Shown here in pieces: positions 45,171 to 57,400 of a DNA stretch of 64,000 nucleotides; the first letter of the stretch is position 1, and each line of letters opens with the position of its first letter. The stretch covers positions 1,470,501-1,534,500 of the forward strand of contig OZ005619.1 of assembly GCA_963930655.1 (NCBI GenBank). Direction: 5' to 3'. The DNA is from Myrica gale (taxonomy: Eukaryota > Streptophyta > Magnoliopsida > Fagales > Myricaceae). The position numbers and the translations under genes are program-made. The notes beneath the pieces were generated by a model, which worked only from the letters and a program-made list of their open reading frames with translations, did not search any database and was not told the DNA's origin.

Positions 45171-48100
45171 ATGAACATGGCTCCCAACGTCTTTCTCGTT
45201 CTTCTTCTTCTCTCTTCAGTTACACTCTGTAGATCCTATGAGCCTCGCAACCATGAAGGTAGGCAGAAATCCTCATGAACAACCACTCCTCTTCTCTGTT
45301 TTCGTTAGATAACGGCAGTTCAATTTCTTATACATGAAAAGTTTCAAAATTATCTCTGTTTTTGGCTCTTGTAGTGGAAGCTTTGATAGAACTAAAAACA
45401 GGTCTGGATGATCCACATGGAATGTTGATTAACTGGGATGAAGACTCTGTGGACCCTTGTAGCTGGGCCATGATTACCTGCTCTCCTGAAAACCTTGTCG
45501 TAGGCCTGTGAGTTTTTTTGTTCTTCTAATATCTTTTTTTGGATTATTATGAACTGGAGTGGATTTTATAAGTCAGCAAAAACCTCCATTTTCGTTTCTG
45601 GCTTTTGCAGAGGAGCTCCAAGCCAATATCTTTCTGGAACTCTCTCTGGGGCTATTGGGAATCTGACAAATCTTCGACAAGTGTAAGGACACTGAGTTAT
45701 CTTTGGCCTTTTCTTTTCTTTACGTACTGCTTGGTTTCCGAGAAAAGGAAAATAAAATTCTGGACCTCAATTTCCTCCCATCGCTTCAATTTCGGAAAAT
45801 GTGAAAGCAGAGTAGTGGGCTTGGTCAGGTAGTTGAATGTTTCTTAGACATCGTACTTCATTCCCTCCACCTCTTTTGCAACCAAGCAGAGCATAAGAAT
45901 TTTATCGGCCTCCTTTGGACTCTGTTATTAAAATTCCGTTATGCCTGTGTGAATTGAAGATTGCTGCAGAACAACAATATCTCGGGCAAAATCCCACCGG
46001 AGCTCGGCAGGCTTCCGAAACTTCAGACGTTGGATCTCTCCAACAACCGATTATCGGGTGTCATTCCAGAGTCCCTGGGCCAGTTGAATACTCTCCAATA
46101 CCTGTGAGTAAGCCGTTTCACTGTGTTTGGTCTTATTATATCCAGTTTGGTTGCCAAGAAAGTGGAGAAGAAGAATATAAAGCCTAGGTTATGTTCGTTT
46201 TGAGAAAAAATTGTAGGATTTTAGAGAAGTTGTGAATTTTTATGTTGAATAGTGTTTTATTGGTGTTTGTGTAAAGTGGAGAGAGAAATGATTTGATGTA
46301 ATTGTTTAATAAAAAAATATTGGAGTTACGTGAAAAAGTATAGAGAGAGAAAATTTATGTTAAATAAAAAATTAAAAAATTATTGGAGATTGTGTAAAAT
46401 GTATTAGTTTTTGTGTTTCAATTCTGAATATGTTCGGTGGTAGATTTGTGAATATACTTAGAATCCTGAAAAAAGTGTGAAAACGAACATATCCCTAATC
46501 TTATTTTCAATGTTTTCTTTTTCCTTGTCAATGCTAAATTTTAAACCTCAGACCCACAGTTGTTAGGTCTTTGAGGCGGAAAATGTTACGACCAAGAACT
46601 TTTATATACGGTTTTTCTTCTACTTTTTCGTTGTCTTCTGAGCAACCTAGTAGTTCGTATTCTAAATAATGTATTTATTTGTATATCTTGACACTCTTGT
46701 ATTTTTTGCCATTTAATGAGAGACTAGGAGGCTGAACAACAATAGCTTGAGTGGGCCTTTTCCCGTGTCTTTAGCCAAAATCGCGCAGCTTGCTTTCTTG
46801 TGAGTATGGTTTTCTCTTTTTTCAATTTGTTTGTTTGTTTCTCATCAGTATGTCTTGAAAATCGAGACAAGTGTGCTATATGTTTGTCTTTCTGATTGGT
46901 CGAAGTTTTGTTTCAAGATCTATTCAATGGGTTTTGTTGACGATACTCATGTTCATTCAGGGACTTGTCTTATAACAATCTCAGTGGACCAGTGCCCAAA
47001 TTTCCAGCCAGGACCTTCCAGTATGGTTACTCTGACACTCTCACTCTCTCTCTCTCTCTCTCTTTCTCCGTCATTGTGGTCAGTTATTATATTTTCCCTG
47101 ATCTTGCTTGCTTGTTGAAATGGTATTTTCTAGTATCACGGGAAACCCATTGATTTGTGGAAGCAGCTCCACTGAAGGCTGCTCTGGATCAGCGACTGTG
47201 GTCCCTTCTTCCTTCTCTCTAGAGGCATCACCTGGTAATGCTTTAAACCTGCCCCTGGTTTTCATCCATCTCTTTATTTTTCTGTTTCCAAGAGAAAATG
47301 TTGTTCTTTCTAGGAAAGCATCAGTCCAGGAAGCTAGCAATTGCACTTGGGGTCACCTTCAGTTCTATCTTTGTCATATGCGTAGCAGTTGCTGTATGGT
47401 GCAGAAAGAGACAGAAAAATCAGACCATCCTGCATATTAATGGTCAGTAACTTCAGAATTTATTTCACAACTTCTGTAGTAAACAACAAACACCTAACGA
47501 TAATATCCTTAAACTGGTCCTTGATATTGTTCTAGACAACCAAGAAGAGGGACTCATGCGCTTGGGAAACCTAAGAAAGTTCACTTTCAAGGAGCTTCAA
47601 TCAGCAACAGATAATTTTAGCTCTAAGAACATCCTCGGTGCTGGAGGTTTTGGGAATGTATACAAGGGAAAGCTAGGAGATGGAACCATGGTTGCTGTGA
47701 AGCGGCTGAAGGACGTGACTGGAACCACTGGGGAATCACAGTTTAGAACAGAACTAGAGATGATCAGCTTGGCAGTTCACCGGAACTTGCTACGCCTAAC
47801 TGGTTATTGTGTGACCCATAATGAGAGGCTTCTTGTGTATCCTTACATGGCTAATGGCAGTGTGGCCTCCAGGCTTAGAGGTTGGTCCTAGTTCACTTTG
47901 CTGTCAATGTGAATTTGTCATGATGATTATTAGTTTCTGGTCTTGCTCTTTTTACAGCTCTCATACTCATTCACCACATTAATCTAACCCAATCTAATCT
48001 TTTTTTCCCTCATAATTTGTTCTAATTTTATGGAAAACAAGAAACTCCGAGTATGTGGAACTTCTAATTTCAGCCGGATGCTTTTAAATTGATGGTTTTC

Positions 48101-49573
48101 AGATAGGTTTTTCAAAATGGTCGGACATAAGTTGATTTCATAAACACAGTCTAGAAATTAGTGGCTCAAGATTCGCCAACTAGGGATAGATATTTAGTTC
48201 ACGACACGAACATGGTGTGACAAGTTGGTGTTGTATGTATTCTGATTTTGGTGAAATCACCTGAGTAAAACAGAAGAAAAGGTTTAAATCGAGTGGCAGT
48301 TGCAAAATGATTTTGCTTCTGACCGTACCCTCAACAGTGTTTTTCTGAGGTCTCTATTCGTAGTTGTTTACAACACCTTCTGTTACGGGCTATCTGTTCT
48401 TTAACCCTACTGTAACCTGTATTTTAGTAAACTGCTGAAATCCTTTTTTCATATGACAGGAAAGCCAGTACTTGATTGGAACACAAGAAAGAGGATTGCG
48501 ATAGGAGCTGCAAGGGGACTTCTTTATCTACACGAGCAATGTGATCCAAAGATAATACATAGAGATGTGAAGGCTGCTAATGTTCTCCTGGATGATTACT
48601 TTGAGGCAGTAGTTGGTGATTTTGGCCTCGCAAAGCTCCTTGACCATGAAGACTCCCACGTTACCACTGCTGTCCGTGGCACTGTTGGGCATATTGCACC
48701 TGAATACCTCTCGACTGGCCAGTCCTCTGAGAAAACCGACGTCTTTGGATTTGGAATTCTCTTGTTAGAGCTAATAACTGGAATGAGAGCTCTCGAGTTT
48801 GGCAAAACGGTTAATCAGAAAGGGGCCATGCTTGAGTGGGTGAGTTTCCTCTTAAACTAGTGCAAGCTAATGTTTTGTCTATAAAGTAGGCTATACGAAT
48901 TAAATACATATATGCAGTCAATTTTTTTATTGGTCTCGATCAGTGCATGTGAATATGTGAATGTGTCTAGTTTTGTTTGACCGGAATGCTTGTTTAGCAT
49001 GAAGGATCTTTGAAGGGACTAGGGTGGTTCTTTTGCGTCCCAAGCAATCTTGTGATATCAATATTAGCTAGAGATTAGGAGTGAGGGAAAAGGGTTAGTA
49101 GCTATGCTTTCTCCAAAACCATGTAGAGTCACCCAAAAGCTTTAGTGTCTTGGTGTATAAAAGCTGAAGAGGAAAGTTAATTTTGGTGACAGGCAAAAAA
49201 GATACACCAAGAGAAGAAAGTGGAAGTACTAGTGGACAGAGCGCTTGGGAGCAATTACGACAGGATAGAGGTGGGGGAGATGCTGCAAGTAGCTTTGCTG
49301 TGCACTCAATACTTGCCAGCACACCGCCCCAAGATGTCCGAAGTTGTCCGGATGCTTGAAGGCGATGGCTTAGCTGAGAAGTGGGCAGCATCACATAGTA
49401 ATACCAATCCCAGTATGAACCACTCTCTCATTGACACTAACAAAAACACTACCCGCCCTACCACCGCAGACAACTGTCATGATCGCTCGAGCATGTTTGG
49501 CACGGCCATGGATGAAGATGATGAAGAACATTCCTTGGATTCCTACGCCATGGAACTCTCTGGTCCAAGATAG
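45171..49573 (+). CDS. NIK1: LRR receptor-like kinase, NIK (NSP-interacting kinase) class
   Basis: Plasma-membrane LRR-II receptor kinase of the NIK type, involved in developmental, immune and antiviral signalling in relatives. The 634-residue protein comes from 11 exons: 45171-45258, 45375-45507, 45611-45682, 45960-46103, 46728-46799, 46961-47020, 47134-47234, 47314-47442, 47536-47880, 48460-48839 and 49193-49573. All joins keep frame and have GT-AG ends. Order: signal peptide ([13 protein letters not shown]), N-terminal LRR cap ending [11 protein letters not shown], about five LRRs, a short juxtamembrane stretch, a TM segment at about residues 231-252, and the kinase domain (GAGGFGNV at 301, Lys322, HRD at 415-417, DFG at 435-437). 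Thr450, Thr451 and Thr456 align with the activation-loop threonines studied in NIK1. The C-terminus is ELSGPR. The lack of a SERK-type Pro-rich SPP region argues against SERK. NIK1, 2 or 3 cannot be told apart here. Confidence 0.93.
46191..46490. mobile_element. MITE family A, copy 4, inside intron 4 of the receptor kinase
   Basis: 300 bp from ATGTTCGTTTTGAG to AAAACGAACAT, the reverse orientation of the copies at 779 and 7451. It accounts for about half of the 624-bp intron (46104-46727). The splice sites lie well outside it. Confidence 0.8.
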
Positions 49574-50217
49574 AAAAGAAAGTGGAAAAGGAAAACAAGG
49601 GAAAAGAAAAAAAAAACAAAAAAGAATTCTTTGTCTTAGTTACTGACAGATCAAGATATCATTTGGACTAGGCCAAGGTGAAAAAAGAAAGGGTCTTTGT
49701 TCTGTGAAGCATATTAGTTTTAGTAGTTTTGGTTTACTTTTTCATAAACTTGGAATTGTAATTTCCGTCCTCTCTGGACTTGTAATGTAAATATTATTTC
49801 CTTCCTTTTGCTAACCTTGGCCTCTGGTTTCTGGGTCTGTAAGGCACGATGTGCAGCGTGGTTGCATAGGGTAATAGGACTACGTAGGAGAAATCATGAG
49901 ATGCCCTGCTCCCAAGTGCGAGACAGTCTCTAGTCTTTCGCAGGATGATTTTGACAGTTTTGACTGAAAGCTGGTACTGAGATTTTCACCAATATTTCCA
50001 TGGCTATTTGATGGTGAGGGTGAAACTGAGGTGCTGTGTTGGTGTCCAAAAGTACATGAGCTGTAAGAGGTCCTTTTCTTCTGCTCTGCGCTCTGCTTTT
50101 GCAGGGTCACGCTCTCTCTTTTGGATCAGTTTCTTTTTGGTAAAATAAATCCTTTCGTTTCACTCGATTCCTTACACTCCTCACTTTATGTGACTTGTCC
50201 TGGTTGACTATTACTCT

Positions 50218-50328
50218 GGGGTGTTTGTTAGGCGTGTTGTGAGTATTTTTTGTGTTAATGATGTTTGAGTATAAGATTTTTGTAGTGTGTCAAAAAATCC
50301 TGAGAATATTTTGTTAAACGAACAGCCC
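50218..50328. mobile_element. Short MITE-like element (family D)
   Basis: 111 bp between GGGGTGTTTGTTA and, inverted, TTAAACGAACAGCCC. It contains caaaaaatcctgag, a string shared with the element at 50758. Confidence 0.4.
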
Positions 50329-50757
50329 TTTTGTATTATGAAGAGCATACCATTCTCAAACAAAACAGGTCGGTATGGGTGATTCTAATCTAAGGAGTTA
50401 AAATGATCTATGAACCAAGACCATTTCTATCTCCTTACTTTTTAACAAATTCAAATAAAAATTATTCTGCCACCAAATATTCTTAAACTTTTTGATTGCC
50501 AAACATCATCTTAATTTATGTGTAGATTATTCTAATGCATTGTTAACCAAGGGAGTTGAAATGATCTACCAAAGCGGGTGAACTAACTTCTTGGAGATGT
50601 AAAGAGATTTCTCTCCCTTAATTTAAGTGAACAATGACAATCACACCACAAACCAATTCCTTTCGTATCTATATAAAACGAAAATTCTCACCAAGTGTAG
50701 TTTGATGACATTCATAGCATAGCTCTTTTATCTCTTTATTATTATTATTACACGAGA

Positions 50758-50949
50758 GGGTGGTTAGGAGTGAATTCGATTAGGGTGTTGTGTGTTTTGA
50801 GAAATTTTATGTGATGATAACTTTATTAGTATACGTGTTGTAGTTATATTTATGTGGTGTAAAAAATAATGTTTGGTTGTAGAATCTTGAGGATTCAAAA
50901 AATCCTGAGGATTCAAAAAATCCTGAAGATTCATGGTAAACGAACAACC
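50758..50949. mobile_element. MITE-like element (family D), longer copy
   Basis: About 190 bp starting GGGTGGTTAGG and ending GTAAACGAACAACC. Near the right end a 19-bp unit aggattcaaaaaatcctg is repeated in tandem. The termini match only loosely. Confidence 0.35.
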
Positions 50950-51452
50950 TCTAGGTCTGCCGTGAATTTTAACAATAAAGCCAAGTTGATAGTCCTTATC
51001 TTCTAAGCTCACTTGCATTTGCGTCTAATTCTAAGCTTCCTCATTCTTGTCAAATAATCAAATCAATCCTCATTTGTAAGATAAAATTAAGAATTATAAA
51101 ATTAAATTTATAAAATAAATATTTTAGAAATATTAAAAACTACCTCAGCATATTTTAGGTAGTCATTTATAGGGTAAGATATGTATGTGAACATAAATAT
51201 ACAAATTGCCCACTCTTCCCGGTTTGACACAATCCCATCTTCCATCCGGACTGTCCACATCCGCACTCTTTGTCGGGCCCAAGGAGAGAGAATAACGTCC
51301 ACTACCTTTTCCGTTTTCTGGAAGAATTTCTACTCTTTATAAGCCTCCTATGTTGTTTTGGACTCTAAAACCATTGAAGCTTCGAAGCTACGACAATTTA
51401 AGGAAGCCAACGAGCTCGTGACTTCCGCACAAAGGGCATCAACCTTCCATCA

Positions 51453-54400
51453 ATGGCCAATCCGTCCTCGTCTTATCCAATTCTCTGCGCTTCCTTTAAT
51501 CAGGACGCCAGGTACACCAGAACCAAAACCGAACAAAGAAAATTCACAAAATTGCATAATTTTCCTTTCAATCTGCGAAATTTCGGTTCTTTGGGATTTT
51601 TTTTCGTGTGTGATTTTTCACGGATATCTTTCTCACTGAAGAATAATAACATTCTAAGGAAACGGAGGATTCGGATGTGTAAGAAGAATGATAAAGTTAA
51701 TAGTTTTTTGTTTGGTTTTTCGAATTTTGCAGTTGTTTTGTGATAGGCACAAGGGAAGGTTTCAAAGTATTTGATTCGAATACGGGGAGACTCTGTTATG
51801 AGCGAGGTAAGTTCTCTCAGCAGAGCTCTTAAGTTCTTCTTTATATGTTTAGTCGTTCTTTACAATATTTATTGATATTAAATCGTTTAGATTTAGAGAG
51901 AGACGGTCAATATTATTGGCAAAGGAGTTATCTTTTTTATTTATTTATTTATCCCGAGTAACAAATTAGTTATCATTGCTTTTATTTGGTAATCACTTTA
52001 ACCGAAAACACTTGGCTTAAGAGAAACAAGATACAGTGCAGCTTAAGAGAAATCATTAAATAATTTCACTACAGATAATCTATTTTCTGTTGCTAGCTAT
52101 TGGAGCTTTCATCGTTGTTGAAATGCTGTTCAGCTCCAGTCTTCTTGCTATAGTTGGAGCTGGGGAACAGGTGCGTGGACCATGCTGCTAAATGGACACT
52201 ATTACTATGTTATTTATCTTGCTTGCTTATTACTGACTATGGTTGTTTCTGACTGAAACAGCGATCGTTATCACCCCGTCGTCTTTGTTTGTTTAATACA
52301 ACTACTGGAACTCCACTCCGAGAGTTGAACTTTTTAACTTCAATACTTGCCGTTCGCATGAATAGGAAAAGGTAAAGGATCTGACATAGAAACTCAGTTG
52401 AGCTAGAGATTCTGGTGTTGATAACCTGTTACATGGACCTACAATTACGTTGATAATTCTATTGATGTCAATCAGTATAAGTCATTTTGTTTTGGGTGCT
52501 TGGGGGAGAGAGAATGGGGGGGGGGGGGGAGTTAATGTGTTAAGTTAAAGTGGTGGACGGTTGCCTGGATGTCTTCAGGGTTATTTGGTGCCTATCTAAA
52601 TCGTGCCTGTTGGAAGACATTGATCTTCTCCTTAAACAGGACAGTAATAATTTTGAGCAAAGGTCTTTGAAATACTTCTGGCAAATAAGAATTGCATCTT
52701 AGATACTTGTTGACACATATAACTCCATTTGTGACTTATATGCCTTTTTGATTGTTGCTGAAGACAGGATTATACATAAGTGTAATGGTTCAATGCCTGT
52801 CTTTTGAGGAATATAGTTCCAAATAGTTATTTTCTTTGTTCTTCTGTTCTTATGGTCCTTATGCATGCATAAAAACACATATGTCAGGAGGTATTTAAAC
52901 ATAGTACATTCACAAGTACATGTTGATTTTGCCTAAATATGATATTCATAAATAACGGAATTTGAGGGGGCCATGTCTCTCAATTTTGATGGTATTAGAA
53001 ACTTCCATGTAGAATAGGAACTCCGGTAAATGACCTAAATTAGAGGTGATCTGGACTTAGCTGGGATTTTTGAATTATAAGATTTAGTAGTAAATTTCAT
53101 ATCATCTTAAGCTATAGGACAGTAGTGATTTCGCATGATATTTAGCATGTGATCCTTGATTTGTACAGTATCTCCACTTCATAGTTTCATTTATGGTAAA
53201 TTCATAAACAAAGAAATTGTGTCCACTTGGGAAAGGGTGTGCTAAAATGATTCAATTTACTTTCCTATGGCTTAACCCATCGGAATAAGTAGTAATTATC
53301 AATGCTCTTCCATGGGAAATCTTGATGTATGCAGTCCTTATTTTCCAGATTGATAAGGGAAGTAAGTTATGAGAATATCATTTTAGTCATTCACAAAGTT
53401 CAGGATATTTTAATTATGTAATCCTCTCACTTCTCTACTATACGCTCTGTTTGCTTCTAACCTGAGGCTTAACCTTCCACATCTTTGTTAGTCTTTTCCA
53501 TTTAAGTAATGTAATTAGTCTTGGGTGGATAGGTACTAAGAAAATCTCAGAGTTAATCTTCATGTACCACTGTGATATTGAAATTTTAGATTTATCATGC
53601 TCTTGAAAATCAGGAATAATTATGTTCTTGATCTTGCCCATGAGTGTATAAATCTAACTTTGCCATTAGACATGATGGTTCTTTCAAGAGAGCTCTAATT
53701 TTGTAACTTTTTTCACTCATTATATTGACACTATGTCTTGTTAATATGCAGGCTCATTGTTGTTTTGCAAGATAAAACATATGTATATGACTTAAATACT
53801 GTTAAAATCTTGGACTCCATTGATACGGTGCCAAATCCAAAAGGTGGGGTCGAAAATATTTCTTGTGTTCCTATATTAGCATTTGTAATTTGTGCAATGC
53901 TGATAATTTTGACAATATAATTCTGGCAATTGTTTGTCTTCATCTTTCCATATTTTTGTTTTCCTTCATCCTTATATGGTTTCCATTATTGTTCTTCTTG
54001 TAGACTTTGTGAGTAGCCAATAACTCTTCGGAGTGGGTTTGGGTCATAACTCTTCGACATTCTTTTCCTTGATGCAATCCTTTATTCTTTTTTATGTTTT
54101 TGACGAGAACCTTGTACACCTAACCAACTAATTAAATGGTTTACCATGTTAATGCATTAATAAATCATGGACAATTGAGCTGTCCCACACCTAAGCATAC
54201 AGTGAACCAAGGGATACACACTTGCCACTAAAGGTAACCCTTAGGAGCGTAAATTTGATCAAGTGATGAAGTTCTCCACTTCTTAAAAAGAAAACAATGT
54301 TGGAACCTCCCTATCTCTACAGGAATGATATCAAAACAGTTTTTGATGAAGTCTACACTTAATATGTGTTCCTGGAAAGACATCTAAGAAATAAACTTGT

Positions 54401-57400
54401 GGGTTGTTTAGCTTATTGCGTGAATCTGATAATAAAAAATATGACACACCTATATGTTTCTAACTCTGCCGCTAGTTATGAAAGCAGCTATTATAGCTTA
54501 GTCTTTTCTCACTAAATTTAAATTAGCTTTATATTATTTGCACACTAGGTGAAAAGAATCCAATCCGACTGAATGTTTATAGCATACAACTTCCATGGTT
54601 TGATATTTAACAAAAACATGGAGGAAATTTTCTTAATACGGAGACTAGGGTAGAATTTTATATGTGGTATCTTGCACATGTTTCCTCTGAGTCATCTGCA
54701 GTATGTACTTTTGATGTGATCTAGAATTTTATTGGTTCGAAATGTAGTGGTTAAATCTATATCCTGCATCTATGAAGAAGCATTTGTAATGCTTGAAACT
54801 TTTGTGTTACTCCTCCAAGCAATTCGTATTTCTAAAATAAGTTCTATTGCTACGAACTACATGTCCTGTGTTATAAAGTTAGCCTCCTTCAAACTTGATT
54901 GCATGGTTTCCTGACACCAGATCAGGATACAAATTCATGGTTCCCTGCTACGATGTACCCTTTTGTGACATAAATAACATGTAAGTGCTACACGCCATTC
55001 CCACATGAACCAGACTTGGGGGTTGTTAAACTCCTGGAGCTCATGGTTTCCTGAAACCCAATCAGGAAACAAAGTCATACGTCTGCAAATTCTGACTTTA
55101 TTATCCCTTTTATAGTGATTGCTTTTGTACTGTCAGATTGAGTCTTCATTTCTGATGCAAGTCATCGAATATTATATTTCATGGCATCTTATCTGTTGCA
55201 CTAGAATTTTGAGTTCTGCCAAACTGATACCATATTAAATGCTTCAATCACTGGTTTTTGTTTTTCCTTAATTTTTTTCTGCAGGGCTCTGTGCATTCTC
55301 TCACAGTTTAGATGGTTGCTTCTTGGCTCTTCCTGCCAGCTCCACCAAAGGGTCTGTGTTGTTGTATAACGTTATGGAGCTCCAATCACATTGTGAGGTT
55401 ACAGAGCTAATATTTCTTCCTTCATATGCTGAAATAAATGATAGAAAAAACAGAATCCTCCTCAATTTATTTTTTCGTCATGGTTAATATTTTTCAGTTA
55501 TTGGTATCATCACTATTTTATCATTATGACTTTGAGAGCTTTTTTTCGCGTGGTAGCCTTGAGTGGGTGGGATAATAAAATCTAGATTCTACTTTAGTTG
55601 TGCTCTTGTTTTGGAAGATAGTTAGGTGGTTTTCACATTTAGAAAATCCAGGAAATCAATCACATAAACCATAAGCTTTAGGACATGCGAGCTTTTATCT
55701 TGAAAGTCCTAAGTTGTTTTAGGACTAGAGGTTACCTGGCCTAATTGCCACGATGCATTGAGTTGCAGTGAGCTCTAGAAAAAAGACCTCTGGTTAAACT
55801 TGCTGATGATGGTTTGAATTTGTTAATGGAGTGGATTTTGTGAATTGTATGTGTTTCTTTCACATTTTATTTCTTATGAAAGAAACAATACTAATTTTCC
55901 ATTCCCTTGTTCATTTTATTTGTATTCTCATTCAAATTGAATTACAGATAGATGCACATCGTGCACCTCTAGCTACAATCGTCCTTTCTTCCAATGGGAC
56001 GTACATAGCAACTGCTTCTGAACAGGGAACCATAATAAGAGTCCATTTGGTTTCTGATGCAACTAAGGTGAGAATGGCGTGCCATCCTCTTTCAGTAGGA
56101 TTTCTTTCGTGGAGAGTAACTATGGTACTTGATTATATGTTTAGAGCAGTTGTCATAGACACAGCTGCCATTACGTATAGTGTGCACTAAGAAAAGCAAA
56201 GGGCTTCAAATCTGATGTCTCCCTCATTTTAGAATTCAGAAGAAAGCTTACTAGTCAAATTTTTTAATCTAGAGAGGGATTCCTAGGTTAAAATAGATCA
56301 TCTTTATAGGGCTGGTGAAAGATAGTTTGCTAAGTGGAGAATTAATCTCAAAAGTGGTTCCATCAAATGAGGGGACCAAATCTTTAAGTAGCTCAATGCA
56401 GTCTCCTGATGTTTTTTGTAATGCATACTCAGTTGTGCCCTAGATTCCCCTTATCACATGACTCAAAATAAAGTAGATTCCTGGAGGAAATAAGGTTTCA
56501 ATATCTGTGATTGTAATATATTGCATTCTGTTGGAATCTAACTTGTCTTTCTTTGCCAGTCATATAGTTTTCGAAGGGGAACATATACATCAACCATATT
56601 CTCGTTGTCATTTGGGCCATCAATGCAACTTCCAGATATTCTTGTGGCCACAAGTTCTTCAGGTTCTCTTCATGTTTTCTCTCTAGGGTTTGCTTTGAAT
56701 CCAAGGTGAGAACTATACCTATGTTTTCCTCCTTTTTTTTCCATGAGAAATGTGGACATTGGTACAATGCGAAATATTAGAGCATGTGACTTGCATACTT
56801 TTATGTGTTTTATGAGTTCAAATATTTTTCACTTTTTGATACTCTGCTTTATTATTCCAATGCATAGAATGGATTTCTGTATCTAAAATTAAATTAGAAA
56901 AAAAAGAAGTGCTTTGGCCTATTGTGTTGCTAGAGGGAAAGTCCCAATTGTTGGGTCAAATTTGCCACTAGAAAGTAGAGAGTCCAGAATGTTGGCATGG
57001 CAAGAGTGATTAGAGCAAGGTGTTGACAAACAACTTGAATTTTGAAACAGATTATATGGAGATTTGGGATTTTGGCTTTTGGATATAGAAATCAGTTTCA
57101 TGTCCTCTTATTCCAGTGCTAACAAAGACGCCATAAACAATTCCCTTAGCAGTCCAGCCCTTAGCTCTTAGTCTTCCTAGCGATCGAAGAAGACCCTTCA
57201 TAGTTAACCTAAGATTTCAATCCCTGCAACTCCCTTAGCATCTTCCCCCTGATTTTCTAGACTTTTTCGAACTAAGCTGCACCCGATCGCGTTCCAACGC
57301 TGCAAAGAGATCCCTCAGCTTTTCCTCTTGGCCACCACACAACATCCCAACCATATGACCAATAGAGGAAGCCATGTCCAAGACCCACGCTGGAGAATGA

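Larger units (their letters stand above)
49574..51452. other. Spacer between receptor kinase and ATG18 gene
   Basis: The first 200-300 bases are likely 3' UTR of the receptor kinase. Two short, related-looking AT-rich elements follow, listed separately. The last 150 bases before 51453 are the probable leader of the ATG18-type gene. Confidence 0.45.
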
